Assembly: GCF_000425645.1 (NCBI RefSeq)
Contig: NZ_AUDV01000007.1
Location: 124,001 to 188,000 of the forward strand
DNA: 64,000 bases
Direction: 5' to 3'
Source of the DNA: Gaetbulibacter saemankumensis DSM 17032
GTDB lineage: Bacteria; Bacteroidota; Bacteroidia; Flavobacteriales; Flavobacteriaceae
In this document: piece after piece, positions 1 to 9,082 of the stretch
Layout of the letters: each line of letters opens with the position of its first letter
Position numbering within the stretch: the first letter of the stretch is position 1
Position numbers and translations under genes: made by a program
Notes under the pieces: generated by a model
What the model saw: the letters and a program-made list of their open reading frames with translations, nothing else
Told to the model about the DNA's origin: nothing
The model's database searches: none

Positions 1-9
1 TTAGGGATT

Positions 10-31
10 CCTGCTTTTTAGCAGGTTTTTT
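10..31 (+). terminator. Rho-independent terminator of an upstream gene
   Basis: A CCTGC/GCAGG stem (10-14 and 21-25) with a 6-base loop is followed by six T. It closes a gene lying to the left of the window and separates it from the nitrate-type transport operon. Confidence 0.7.
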
Positions 32-67
32 AATGCTTAAAAGTATAAGATTATATGTGATATACCA

Positions 68-98
68 TTGTTGGACTTAATAGCTACGTATATATTTG
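68..98 (+). promoter_or_regulatory. Bacteroidetes-type promoter of the ABC transport operon
   Basis: TATATTTG at 91-98 matches the Bacteroidetes -7 consensus TAnnTTTG. TTG triplets at 68-70 and 71-73 lie 20 and 17 bp upstream, inside the usual spacing for the -33 element. The first gene starts 47 bp downstream. This is a consensus match; no transcript start is known. Confidence 0.6.
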
Positions 99-145
99 TT
101 GAATAAATAAGTACTAATACTTAGTTAAACTAAAAATTCTTAAAT

Positions 146-1543
146 ATGAAATCAGTATTAAAAAAATCAGCATGGGCATTGTCAGTTTCATTACTGTTGT
201 TTTCTTGTGGTGGAAAAGATTCTAAAAAGAAAGCAGTTACAGAAGAGATTGCTGTAAACGTATCTAAAGCAAAAAACTTGGATATAGAGAAACCTCAGTT
301 AACCTTTGGTTTTATCAAATTAACAGATATGGCGCCTTTGGCTATTGCTAAAGAAAAAGGTTTTTTTGAGGATGAAGGACTATTTGTGTCTGTTGAAGCA
401 CAATCAAACTGGAAAAATGTATTAGATAGAGTTATAGATGGTCAGTTAGACGGATCTCATATGTTGGCTGGTCAGCCTATTGCTGCAGGTGCAGGATTTG
501 GGCGTCAGGCGGAATTAGTGACTCCTTTTTCTATGGATTTAAATGGAAATGGTATTACCGTTTCTAATGATGTTTGGTCTAAGATGAAACCAAATGTGCC
601 AATAGGAGAAGATGGAAAACCTATTCACCCTATAAAGGCAGATGCTTTAAAACCTGTAATTACAGACTATAGGAATTCGGGTAAAGCTTTTAAAATGGGA
701 ATGGTATTTCCAGTATCGACTCATAATTATGAAATTAGATATTGGTTAGCGGCTGCCGGAATTCATCCAGGTATGTATACCGCCGATAATGTTCAGGGGC
801 AAATTGATGCAGAAGTTTTATTATCTGTTACCCCTCCGCCACAAATGCCTGCAACTCTTGAAGCGGGTACGATTTATGGGTATTGTGTAGGTGAGCCATG
901 GAACCAGCAAGCTGTTTTTAAAGGGATAGGCGTGCCAGTTACGACTAACTACGATATCTGGAAAAATAATCCAGAAAAAGTATTTGTAATGACAAAGAAA
1001 TTTGTTGAAGAAAACCCAAATACGGCAATTGCTGTTACTAAAGCTTTAATTAGAGCGGGAAAATGGTTAGATGAACCAGAAAACAGAGCTGAAGCAGTAA
1101 AAATATTATCGATGTCTCAATATGTGGGTGCCGATGAAGCTGTTTTGGCAAATTCGATGACAGGAACGTTCGAATTTGAGAAAGGGGATAAACGTGATAT
1201 GCCAGACTTTAATGTATTCTATAAATACCATGCCACCTATCCGTTCTATTCAGATGGTATATGGTTCTTAACGCAAATGAGACGATGGGGACAAATCCCG
1301 GAATCAAAGCCAGCCGAGTGGTATTCAGAAACAATCAAAAACATATATAGGCCAGATATCTGGAAAAAAGCAGCCAAATTATTAGTTGAAGAAGGTAATA
1401 TTCCCGCATCAGATATTCCTGTGACCGATGGATATAAAGCTCCGACTTCAGACTTTATAGATGGAAATACTTATGATGCAAAAGATCCGATATCTTATAT
1501 CAACAGCTTTAAAATTGGAAACAAAGAAGAAGCAGTACAGTAA
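146..1543 (+). CDS. nrtA: Nitrate/nitrite-type ABC transporter substrate-binding lipoprotein
   Basis: This 465-aa protein starts with a lipoprotein signal (LLLFSC, Cys at about residue 21) and continues as a NrtA/CmpA-like periplasmic binding protein: '[20 protein letters not shown]' followed by repeated segments about replacing ligand domains. It would be anchored in the periplasm and deliver nitrate or nitrite to the permease encoded just downstream. It is the first gene of a five-gene plus-strand operon (permease 30 bp downstream, two ATPases, a porin) behind a consensus promoter. Length and order agree with NrtA systems. The substrate is inferred from family and context; bicarbonate or cyanate relatives exist, so nitrate versus nitrite cannot be settled from sequence. 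Confidence 0.85.
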   Translation: MKSVLKKSAWALSVSLLLFSCGGKDSKKKAVTEEIAVNVSKAKNLDIEKPQLTFGFIKLTDMAPLAIAKEKGFFEDEGLFVSVEAQSNWKNVLDRVIDGQLDGSHMLAGQPIAAGAGFGRQAELVTPFSMDLNGNGITVSNDVWSKMKPNVPIGEDGKPIHPIKADALKPVITDYRNSGKAFKMGMVFPVSTHNYEIRYWLAAAGIHPGMYTADNVQGQIDAEVLLSVTPPPQMPATLEAGTIYGYCVGEPWNQQAVFKGIGVPVTTNYDIWKNNPEKVFVMTKKFVEENPNTAIAVTKALIRAGKWLDEPENRAEAVKILSMSQYVGADEAVLANSMTGTFEFEKGDKRDMPDFNVFYKYHATYPFYSDGIWFLTQMRRWGQIPESKPAEWYSETIKNIYRPDIWKKAAKLLVEEGNIPASDIPVTDGYKAPTSDFIDGNTYDAKDPISYINSFKIGNKEEAVQ

Positions 1544-1573
1544 AACTTGAAAGAATTAAATAAATAATCAATC

Positions 1574-2680
1574 ATGAAGCAAAGTATAACACTAGGAAAA
1601 GTAACTAAATTTATGGGATTAGGTTTTTTAAGTACTTTAAAGGCCTTATTCACCGGGAAGCTAGAAAAGGAAGACTTTATTAAATTTCTTCGTAAGATAG
1701 TCGTACCTCTTGCTTCCATACTATTATTTATTGGCTTATGGCATTTAGGAGCAAAAACTCTATACGATAGAGAGGCTAATTTTAAAATTGAAAAAGCGCT
1801 TGAAGATCAAGGTCCGGAAGCTGCTGAAGTCATGCGTGCATGTATTGCTTCGGGCGATTTAAGTTGCCAGCCAAATACCTTACCGGCACCAGCACAGGTA
1901 TGGGAGTCTTATAAGTCTTTATTAAGGGATCATAACATTATTAGCGCAGATAAAGCGGCTTTTAAGGAAAAAACAGCCGCTTTAAACGCTAAGCGTATTA
2001 GTGAAGGTAGAGCTCCAATTGTTTATACAGGACGTCCATCTTTTATCGATCAGATTGTGATGAGCTTAAAGACAGTTTTTGCTGGTTTTTTATTAGCATT
2101 AGTCATTGCAATCCCCATTGGAATATTAATTGGACTAAGTCCGACATTAAAAAGTGCTTTCAACTGGTTTATTCAAATATTTAAGCCGGTATCACCTGTA
2201 GTTTGGTATTTATTAGTTTTTATGATTGTAAAAACGGTATTAATCGATTCAACAGAAGATAGTTCATTTGTTATTTCCTTTATAAGTGTTGGATTATGTT
2301 CTATGTGGGCCACATTAGTTAATACAGCAATGGGGGTGTCTTCGGTAGATAAAGATTATATCAATGTTGCCAAAGTACTGAAATTAGGCCCTTTTCAAAA
2401 AGTGTTTAAGGTTATATTGCCATCCTCTTTGCCGTTAATTTTTACGGGTTTGAAAATAACCTTATCGGTAGCATGGATGGTGTTAATTGCTATTGAGTTA
2501 TTAGCGCAAAGTCCAGGCTTAGGGCTGTTTGTTTGGGAAGAATTTCAAAATGGGGCAAACGATTCAAATTCAAAAATTATTGTGGCAATGTTCGTTATAG
2601 GAATTATAGGTTTCTTATTAGATCGTTTGATGCTTACCATTCAGAATACAGTATCATTTAATAAAAATGAAGGTCTGTAA
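1574..2680 (+). CDS. nrtB: Nitrate-type ABC transporter permease
   Basis: This 368-aa inner-membrane permease belongs to the BPD_transp_1 (NrtB/SsuC-like) family. One N-terminal membrane segment (about 38-58) is followed by an unusually long soluble loop of about 100 residues, then five or so helices from about 160 onward. The cytoplasmic EAA-type loop '[20 protein letters not shown]' is present and would dock the ATPases. It lies 30 bp after the binding-protein gene and 32 bp before the first ATPase gene, so co-transcription is likely. The long loop between helix 1 and the core is longer than in cyanobacterial NrtB and may contact the lipoprotein receptor; that part is inference. Confidence 0.88.
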   Translation: MKQSITLGKVTKFMGLGFLSTLKALFTGKLEKEDFIKFLRKIVVPLASILLFIGLWHLGAKTLYDREANFKIEKALEDQGPEAAEVMRACIASGDLSCQPNTLPAPAQVWESYKSLLRDHNIISADKAAFKEKTAALNAKRISEGRAPIVYTGRPSFIDQIVMSLKTVFAGFLLALVIAIPIGILIGLSPTLKSAFNWFIQIFKPVSPVVWYLLVFMIVKTVLIDSTEDSSFVISFISVGLCSMWATLVNTAMGVSSVDKDYINVAKVLKLGPFQKVFKVILPSSLPLIFTGLKITLSVAWMVLIAIELLAQSPGLGLFVWEEFQNGANDSNSKIIVAMFVIGIIGFLLDRLMLTIQNTVSFNKNEGL

Positions 2681-2712
2681 TATTTACAATTTCAACATTA
2701 AAGATTAAGGAT

Positions 2713-3558
2713 ATGTCATATCTAGAATTAAATAATATACATAAAAATTACGGTCAAGGAGATTATGAAACAGAAGTGTTGTCTAATATTAATCTGTCGA
2801 TTGAAGAAGGAGAATTTGTAGCCATTGTAGGTTTTACAGGTAGTGGCAAAACAACTCTGGTTAATTTAATTAACGGGTTGTTAGAGCCAACCAGAGGAGA
2901 AGTGCTTTTTAAAGGTAAACCTGTATTCGGAACAAGTCATGAACGTGGTGTGATTTTTCAAAATTATTCGCTTTTACCATGGTTAACCGTGGGACAGAAT
3001 GTATTCATGGCGGTAAAGGAAGTCTTTCCTAAAAAGAGCAAAAAGGAACTGAATGCCATTGTAGAGGAATATGTTGAAATGGTAAATCTTTCTCATGCCA
3101 TTAATAAACGACCTAAAGAATTATCAGGTGGGATGCGTCAACGGGTAGCGGTAGCCAGGGCTTTAGCGATGAAACCAGAAATGATTATTATGGATGAACC
3201 TTTAGGAGCTTTAGATGCTTTAACGCGTGGAAATCTTCAAGACGAAATTTTAAATATCTGGGGAAAAGATAAACGTACCGCTTTATTAATTACGAATGAT
3301 GTGGATGAGGGACTTTATATGGCTGACCGCATAATCCCTCTTAAACCAGGTCCGAAAGCGACTTTAGGTCCTGAATTTAAAATTGATATTGAACGTCCAA
3401 GAGATAAAACCGAGTTAAATGATAATCCTAATTTTAAGAAAACTAGAAATGCTATTATAGAATATTTAATGGATATAGGAAACGAAAGAAAGTCTGAAGC
3501 ACAAGAGGCAATTGTATTGCCAGATGTAGAACCTAAAGCATTTGTTGGACGCTTTTAA
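2713..3558 (+). CDS. Nitrate-type ABC transporter ATPase with altered H-loop
   Basis: This 281-aa ABC ATPase belongs to the NrtC/NrtD/SsuB group. Walker A is GFTGSGKT (40-47), the signature is LSGGM (from residue 137) and Walker B ends in MDEP (Asp161-Glu162). The H-loop reads LITNDVDEG, with Asn195 where the switch histidine normally sits. It has no C-terminal regulatory domain, so it is not a classical NrtC. It pairs with the ATPase encoded 11 bp downstream, whose H-loop is intact. The two probably form a heterodimer in which this subunit contributes the good signature motif and the weak hydrolysis site. The role in nitrate-type import comes from the operon. Confidence 0.85.
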   Translation: MSYLELNNIHKNYGQGDYETEVLSNINLSIEEGEFVAIVGFTGSGKTTLVNLINGLLEPTRGEVLFKGKPVFGTSHERGVIFQNYSLLPWLTVGQNVFMAVKEVFPKKSKKELNAIVEEYVEMVNLSHAINKRPKELSGGMRQRVAVARALAMKPEMIIMDEPLGALDALTRGNLQDEILNIWGKDKRTALLITNDVDEGLYMADRIIPLKPGPKATLGPEFKIDIERPRDKTELNDNPNFKKTRNAIIEYLMDIGNERKSEAQEAIVLPDVEPKAFVGRF

Positions 3559-3569
3559 AAAGAAAAATT

Positions 3570-4400
3570 ATGAATACTGTATTAAAAAATAGGTCATTAC
3601 TAGATATATCAGATAACGGTTTATTTCCACCATCGAATGTTATGTTGGATTTGAAGCACTTAAAAAAAGTGTATCCAACACCAAAAGGTGATTACGTTGT
3701 GTTGGAAGATTTAAATCTTCAAATAATGAAGGAGGAGTTTGTTACCATAATAGGTCATTCAGGTTGTGGTAAAACAACAATGCTTTCTATGATTGCAGGA
3801 CTTAATAAAATTTCGGGTGGTAATATTTCGGTTTTAGGTAGTCATATTAAAGGTCCTGGACCAGATAGAGGTGTTATTTTTCAGGCGCCAAGTTTAATGC
3901 CTTGGATGACCTCACTTCAAAATGTGCTGCTTGGGGTAAATCAGGTTTTTCCCCATGCAACAAAAGCACAACGTAATGATATTGCTAAATATTACCTTCA
4001 AAAGGTGGGCTTGGAAGATGCGTTTCATAAAAAAGCGAGCGATTTGTCACAAGGTATGCAACAACGAGTAGGTATTGCACGAGCTTTTGCCATAAAGCCT
4101 AAAGTATTGCTTCTTGATGAGCCTTTTGGTATGCTCGATTCATTAACTCGAGGGGAACTTCAAGATACTCTAATTGAAATTTGGAATAAAGAAAAAATTA
4201 CAGCCGTAATGATTACCCATGACGTCGATGAAGCTATATTTTTAGCAGATCGAGTCGTTATGATGACCAGTGGTCCTAAAGCTAAAATTGGCGATATTTT
4301 AGAAATCGATTTTCAAAGACCAAGAACACGGAAAACGGTGCTTGAACATGATGATTATTACAAATACAGAAAGCATTTAATAGATTTTCTTGAGCACTAA
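3570..4400 (+). CDS. nrtD: Nitrate-type ABC transporter ATPase
   Basis: This 276-aa ABC ATPase has Walker A GHSGCGKT (62-69), a non-consensus signature LSQGM (159-163), Walker B LLDEP (Asp183-Glu184) and a normal switch histidine in MITHDVDEA (His217). It starts 11 bp after the preceding ATPase gene in the same operon. Its consensus catalytic face would pair with the LSGGM signature of the partner, giving one canonical site. About 25 residues precede the beta-strand that starts the nucleotide-binding domain, longer than usual. Family assignment is firm; nitrate as substrate is inferred from neighbours. Confidence 0.85.
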   Translation: MNTVLKNRSLLDISDNGLFPPSNVMLDLKHLKKVYPTPKGDYVVLEDLNLQIMKEEFVTIIGHSGCGKTTMLSMIAGLNKISGGNISVLGSHIKGPGPDRGVIFQAPSLMPWMTSLQNVLLGVNQVFPHATKAQRNDIAKYYLQKVGLEDAFHKKASDLSQGMQQRVGIARAFAIKPKVLLLDEPFGMLDSLTRGELQDTLIEIWNKEKITAVMITHDVDEAIFLADRVVMMTSGPKAKIGDILEIDFQRPRTRKTVLEHDDYYKYRKHLIDFLEH

Positions 4401-4568
4401 TTTTACGTGTAATTAGATTAAAAGAAAAATTATTTTTAATTTAATACAATAGAAAAATAAATAGAAATGACTTTTATCATGGCAATATACAAATGCTCTT
4501 AATACTTTTAAAAACAGTTTAATAATAAAAATTAATTAAAATTAATCAACCAAATTAAAATTAAAAAA

Positions 4569-5843
4569 ATGAAAAAACAATACGTAATACTAGGTTTACT
4601 TATAGGGTGCTTGCAATTTGTGCATGCACAGTTTACATTAGATGGTGAGTTTAAACCTAGAGCGGAGTACCGCCACGGTTTCGGAAGTTTAATACAAGAA
4701 TCGGCAGAACCAGGATTTGGTGTTTCTACAAGGGTAAGATTAAATGCTGGGTATGCAACCGATGTATATAAGCTGTATGTTAGTTTTCAGGATGTTATGG
4801 TTTGGGGTGAAAACAGACAAATATTACCTTATGATATGAATAATTCCTTTGCTGTATTTCAAGCCTGGGCAGAATTTCAATTAGGTTCAGGATGGTCTAC
4901 CAAACTAGGACGTCAAATATTGTCCTATGATGATCAGCGTATTCTTGGTGCTTTAGATTGGGCTCAACAAGGGCGTAATCATGATGCTGGTCTAATCAAA
5001 TATAAGAAGAATAAATTCGCTTTTGATTTGGCTTTAGCCTGGAATCAAGATTATTCAGATCCAACAGGATTTGTATCTGTAGGAAATGCGTATAATACAT
5101 CAGGTTTTTTCTCTTATAAAACGATGCAAATGGCGCATTTAAGTAATGCTTGGGAGAGTTTTTCAGGAAGTTTATTATTAATGAATAACGGCTTCCAAGA
5201 TGCCGATGCTAGCTTGACTGATGTAGTTAATTTACAAACAATAGGGGTGCATTTAAAATATGGCAAAAAGGCTTTCTCATTAGCGGCAAATGCATATTTA
5301 CAAACGGGTGAAGCTATTTATGGAACTTCGTATAAAGATGTTAAAGGAGCTTATTTACTTGGTTTGGATTTAGGCTATAAAGTGTCGTCCAAAGTAGGAT
5401 TGGGAGCAGGTGTTGAATTAATAAGTGGAAACGATAAAACTGATACTTCTGAAACCGGAGCATTCTTCCCTTTATACGGAACAAATCATAAATTTAATGG
5501 TTTTATGGATTATTTCTATGTTGGGAATCACGCAAACAGTGTTGGTTTATTAGATGTTCATGTGAGTGCTAATTTTAAGCTAAATGAAACATCTAATTTA
5601 ATGGCAAAAGTTTTAAACTTTAGTGCGGAAAAGGAATTGACTTCAGGGGAGAAATCATTAGGGACGGAAGTTGATTTGGTATATTCAAAAACCTTCAAAG
5701 GTTTTGGTTTAAATTTAGGGTATTCTCATATGTTTGCTAGCGATGGGATGTATGAATTAAAGGGTGTGTCAGAAAGTGTAGCTGCTGATGTACAGAACTG
5801 GGCATGGGTGCAGTTATTAATTAAACCTAAGTTTATAAATTAA
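4569..5843 (+). CDS. Outer-membrane beta-barrel porin, alginate-export-like
   Basis: This 424-aa protein begins with a cleavable signal peptide (cut near VHAQF) followed by alternating amphipathic strands with many aromatic residues and a barrel-like C-terminus. The segment 'KLGRQILSYDDQRILGALDW' is typical of alginate_exp/OprD-like barrels found beside nitrogen or sugar uptake systems in Bacteroidetes. It follows the ABC genes after 168 bp of AT-rich sequence. It is probably the outer-membrane pore feeding the nitrate-type transporter, read from the same or an internal promoter. A strong terminator follows. Specificity is not shown by the sequence. Confidence 0.75.
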   Translation: MKKQYVILGLLIGCLQFVHAQFTLDGEFKPRAEYRHGFGSLIQESAEPGFGVSTRVRLNAGYATDVYKLYVSFQDVMVWGENRQILPYDMNNSFAVFQAWAEFQLGSGWSTKLGRQILSYDDQRILGALDWAQQGRNHDAGLIKYKKNKFAFDLALAWNQDYSDPTGFVSVGNAYNTSGFFSYKTMQMAHLSNAWESFSGSLLLMNNGFQDADASLTDVVNLQTIGVHLKYGKKAFSLAANAYLQTGEAIYGTSYKDVKGAYLLGLDLGYKVSSKVGLGAGVELISGNDKTDTSETGAFFPLYGTNHKFNGFMDYFYVGNHANSVGLLDVHVSANFKLNETSNLMAKVLNFSAEKELTSGEKSLGTEVDLVYSKTFKGFGLNLGYSHMFASDGMYELKGVSESVAADVQNWAWVQLLIKPKFIN

Positions 5844-5865
5844 AATATTTATAAAGTGTTAGTAT

Positions 5866-5892
5866 AAAAATCCCGCTTCTGCGGGATTTTTT
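5866..5892 (+). terminator. Rho-independent terminator after the porin gene
   Basis: An ATCCCGC/GCGGGAT stem (5870-5876 and 5881-5887) with a TTCT loop is flanked by A and T runs. It ends the nitrate-type operon ahead of comM. Confidence 0.85.
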
Positions 5893-5960
5893 ATGAGTGG
5901 TAATTATGTTGTTTTCAAATTAAATTACTTTTCTTACATTTATTGTAATAAAAGTAAACT

Positions 5961-6803
5961 ATGCTTAAAAAAGTTTTTGGTAGTGCAGTCTTTGGTGTAG
6001 AGGCTAAAACTATTACAGTTGAAGTTAATGTGGATTCAGGAATTGGTTATCATTTGGTAGGTTTGCCAGATAATGCTATTAAAGAAAGCAATTACCGTAT
6101 TGCGGCTGCTTTGCAGAATAATGGATATAAAATACCCGGTAAGAAGATAACTATTAATATGGCTCCCGCCGATTTGCGTAAAGAGGGTAGTGCTTATGAT
6201 TTAACCTTAGCTATTGGGATCTTAGCGGCATCAAGTCAAATAAAAGCTCCCGAATTAGAAAAGTATATTATTATGGGAGAACTCTCGTTAGATGGTAGTT
6301 TGCAGCCTATAAAAGGAGCTTTACCCATTGCAGTGAAGGCTAGAGAAGAAGGTTTTAAAGGGTTTATTCTTTCCAAAGAAAATGCTAAGGAAGCTGCAAT
6401 AGTTGATAACTTAGAAGTTTATGGCGTAGATAACATCAAGCAGGTAATCGATTTTTTTGATTGTGGTGAGAAACTTAATCAGACTATAATTAATACTAGA
6501 GAAGAGTTTTATAAAAATTTGGAGTTTCCTGAATATGATTTTAACGATGTTAAAGGGCAGGAAAGTATTAAGCGATGTATGGAAATAGCCGCTGCTGGAG
6601 GGCATAATATTATTTTAATAGGACCTCCAGGCGCTGGGAAAACAATGCTAGCTAAGCGATTACCAAGTATTCTTCCACCAATGACATTACATGAAGCTTT
6701 AGAGACGACTAAAATACATTCGGTTGTTGGTCGAGTAAAAGATTCTGGATTAATGGCGCAACGACCATTTCGTAGTCCGCATCACACAATCAGTGATGTG
6801 TAG
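5961..6803 (+). pseudogene. comM: comM/yifB 5' half, interrupted by an integrative element
   Basis: These 280 codons encode the N-terminal Lon-like (ChlI-fold) domain and the start of the Mg-chelatase-type AAA+ domain of ComM/YifB, including Walker A GPPGAGKT at 221-228. Reading stops at a TAG (6801-6803) contributed by the inserted element just after '...SPHHTISDV'. The remaining 231 codons, with Walker B, lie at 17278-17973 in the same frame once the element is removed, giving a 511-aa protein, the normal family length. In other bacteria ComM is a hexameric helicase that drives branch migration during natural transformation. The truncated product lacks Walker B and should be inactive. Confidence 0.93.
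6795..6800 (+). repeat. Left attachment core (attL), GATGTG
   Basis: GATGTG occurs at 6795-6800 and again at 17272-17277, exactly at the two borders where comM homology stops and resumes. Around it the left junction reads ATCAGTGATGTG and the right one ATCACAGATGTG. A short shared core is what a large serine integrase leaves behind. The rebuilt attP would be about 50 bp, with ACCACCACA (17248-17256) and TGTGTGGGT (6812-6820) as imperfect inverted outer arms. Confidence 0.8.
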
Positions 6804-6810
6804 AATGTTT

Positions 6811-6841
6811 TTGTGTGGGTGATTTTTATTGGTTATATTTG
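6811..6841 (+). promoter_or_regulatory. Integrase promoter at the left end of the element
   Basis: TTG at 6811-6813, a 20-bp spacer and TATATTTG at 6834-6841 form a full Bacteroidetes promoter match 11 bp inside the element. It overlaps the putative attP arm TGTGTGGGT (6812-6820) and lies 27 bp before the ATG at 6869. That position favours ATG 6869 as the integrase start over the in-frame GTG at 6815. Confidence 0.6.
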
Positions 6842-6868
6842 ATATGTAATCAATTGAACTATAGGATT

Positions 6869-8503
6869 ATGTTAGGTATTTATACACGACTTAGTAAAGA
6901 AGATGATGAATCAAATTCCATCAAAAACCAAACAAGGGAAGCACTTCAATATGTAGAAGATAAATCTATTAAAGATTATAAAATATATAATGAAGGGAAA
7001 GGGTTTTCGGGTACTCTAAGAATCCAAGAAAGGCCAGAACTAAACCAGATGATAAAAGATATGGAATCTGGTGAAGTTACTTCTGTTTGGATGCGTAAAC
7101 AAGATAGATTGGCCCGATTGGGTATTACCGTTATGTTGTTTGCTGATGCAGTTGTTAAAAATGGTATAACCCTAATATTTGGTGATAAAGGTGAAGTTGA
7201 TTTAACCGACCCAATAGAAATGTTTCACCTAACCATTATGGCTGGGGTGGATGCACTAAAACCAGCACAACAATCTAAAGCAACCAAGCGAGCATTAAAA
7301 GATAATGCACAAGAAGGTAAAGTTTGGGGGGTTATTCCATATGGTTACAGAAGTGATGAAAATATGATGCCATATGTTCATAAAGAAGAAGCTGAAATAA
7401 TTAAAAGAATATTCAATGAATATCTATCTGGAAAAGGTCCAAAAACAATTTCCACCAGCCTTAATAAAGAAAATATACCAACAAAATATAATAGTAGAAA
7501 AGGTACTATTAAAAGAAGAAATAAATACACTAAAAAAGTAACTGAAAAATCAACTGGTAATATTAAATGGTCAGCTAAAACAGTTAGTGATATCTTAAAA
7601 AATACTTGGTATGTTGGTGAAAGAAAATTTGGTGGTGAAAAATACCCAACACCAATAATTATTGATAGTGTTCTTTTTAATAAGGTCCAAAAAGCAATTA
7701 AATCAAGAAAAGGTACAAGAACAACAACACCCAAATATAAATACCTTCTGAAAGGATTAATAAGATGTAATAAATGTGGAAGAAATTATTATGGTAGATA
7801 TAGAGAATCAAAAAAGGATAATTTCTATATGTGTTCAAGCAAAAGAAGTGCAGCAACTAATTGTGGTAATAAATCAATTAGTATTCCAATGCTGGAATCT
7901 TTTATTATTAAACACCTTTTTAAATCAAAAGACCTTCTGAAAATGATGGAATCTATACTATCAACTAATGTGGCATTGGATGCTGTTAATTCAGAAATTA
8001 AACAATTGGAAGATGATATTATTAAAACAAAATCGAGGGTAAATAAATATGCTAAACTATTGGGTGATGAACTACAAGATGATATATTTATTATTAAACA
8101 ATATACCAATGCAAAAAGTAAATTGAAATCACTTGAACAAACATTAAATAAACTAAAGATTGAACAAGCTGATTTAACCAATTCTAATGCATTAAAAACT
8201 TATAATAAGGAATTAACAAGCGTTAATGCTAAAAGTGATTTTAATACTCTTAAAATGGCTGTTAATAATATTATTGAAGATATAGTAATTGAATCCTTTG
8301 ATACAAAACAACCTTCATATATGATAACCATAAAATATAAAGGTTTTAATGATTATACCATCTGGAATACTGAACTACCTTATAATGATTGGTTTTGTGC
8401 ATTAGATACACATAATACTTATAATATATCTTGTGGCATTCCAGCTGTTTATTCTTTGAAACCTATTAAATTATTAGATGATGAAATATTTAACTTTAAC
8501 TAA
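6869..8503 (+). CDS. Large serine recombinase (site-specific integrase)
   Basis: This 544-aa enzyme should catalyse integration and excision at comM. The catalytic domain opens with GIYTRLSKEDDES, giving nucleophile Ser9 with Arg7, and contains the DRLAR motif at 79-83. A Recombinase domain follows at about 150-275, then a zinc ribbon with Cys300, Cys303, Cys322 and Cys332, a coiled coil at about 370-460, and a C-terminal tail. This is the standard large serine integrase architecture. An in-frame GTG at 6815 would add 18 hydrophobic residues with no family counterpart, so the ATG downstream of the promoter is preferred. The gene lies beside attL, as expected, and ends at a terminator. Confidence 0.93.
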   Translation: MLGIYTRLSKEDDESNSIKNQTREALQYVEDKSIKDYKIYNEGKGFSGTLRIQERPELNQMIKDMESGEVTSVWMRKQDRLARLGITVMLFADAVVKNGITLIFGDKGEVDLTDPIEMFHLTIMAGVDALKPAQQSKATKRALKDNAQEGKVWGVIPYGYRSDENMMPYVHKEEAEIIKRIFNEYLSGKGPKTISTSLNKENIPTKYNSRKGTIKRRNKYTKKVTEKSTGNIKWSAKTVSDILKNTWYVGERKFGGEKYPTPIIIDSVLFNKVQKAIKSRKGTRTTTPKYKYLLKGLIRCNKCGRNYYGRYRESKKDNFYMCSSKRSAATNCGNKSISIPMLESFIIKHLFKSKDLLKMMESILSTNVALDAVNSEIKQLEDDIIKTKSRVNKYAKLLGDELQDDIFIIKQYTNAKSKLKSLEQTLNKLKIEQADLTNSNALKTYNKELTSVNAKSDFNTLKMAVNNIIEDIVIESFDTKQPSYMITIKYKGFNDYTIWNTELPYNDWFCALDTHNTYNISCGIPAVYSLKPIKLLDDEIFNFN

Positions 8504-8538
8504 TTAAAGAAATCTTTTAGTTAACCCACCATTATTAA

Positions 8539-8578
8539 AACCCTTGATTTTAACCCAGAATCAGGGGTTCTTCTTTTT
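8539..8578 (+). terminator. Terminator of the integrase gene
   Basis: AACCCTTGATT (8539-8549) pairs with AATCAGGGGTT (8559-8569) through one G-U pair and is followed by a T-rich tract. Confidence 0.65.
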
Positions 8579-8631
8579 AATATCCCAGAATCACAATGTG
8601 AAAACACTATATAATAAAAACCTTTCATAAA

Positions 8632-8922
8632 TCACTTGTTAAGAAGAAGATAATACTTATAAGAGATAATAAAACCACTGATACCAATGAATATCAATAT
8701 GTAATTACTAATACCAAATATATCACCAATAAATAAAGATAATAACCCATATAAGAAACAAACAACAGTACAGATAATACCAGCCACATATACAGTAACT
8801 AATGTTATGTATTTAATTATTAATCTTTTTTCTGGTAGTGATGGTTGAATGTAATACCAACATATTAAACCCATTAAATTTCCAACAATAGTAATCACCA
8901 AAATTTCCATATATAAACCCAT
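8632..8922 (-). CDS. Small multi-pass membrane protein of unknown function
   Basis: This 96-aa protein is almost entirely hydrophobic, with three probable membrane helices (about 4-25, 38-62 and 68-90) and a short Lys-rich tail. I recognise no family. It lies on the minus strand between the integrase terminator and the replication-like gene, 160 bp beyond that gene's stop, so it could be read from the same minus-strand transcript. A second in-frame ATG four codons later is an equally good start. It may be an immunity or accessory protein of the element, but nothing in the sequence proves a role. Confidence 0.5.
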   Translation of the reverse strand: MGLYMEILVITIVGNLMGLICWYYIQPSLPEKRLIIKYITLVTVYVAGIICTVVCFLYGLLSLFIGDIFGISNYILIFIGISGFIISYKYYLLLNK

Positions 8923-9082
8923 AAATTAAACTATTCTATAACCAAATTTAATCAGTAGATTTATTTTAAATCAGATAATTGAAGAATAACCTTCAACAAG
9001 TTTTTAACTATTTATGTGTAAAATGTATAGTAAAAAAATAGGTGGATATATATAGCATACTACGTAAATAATTACTCATATA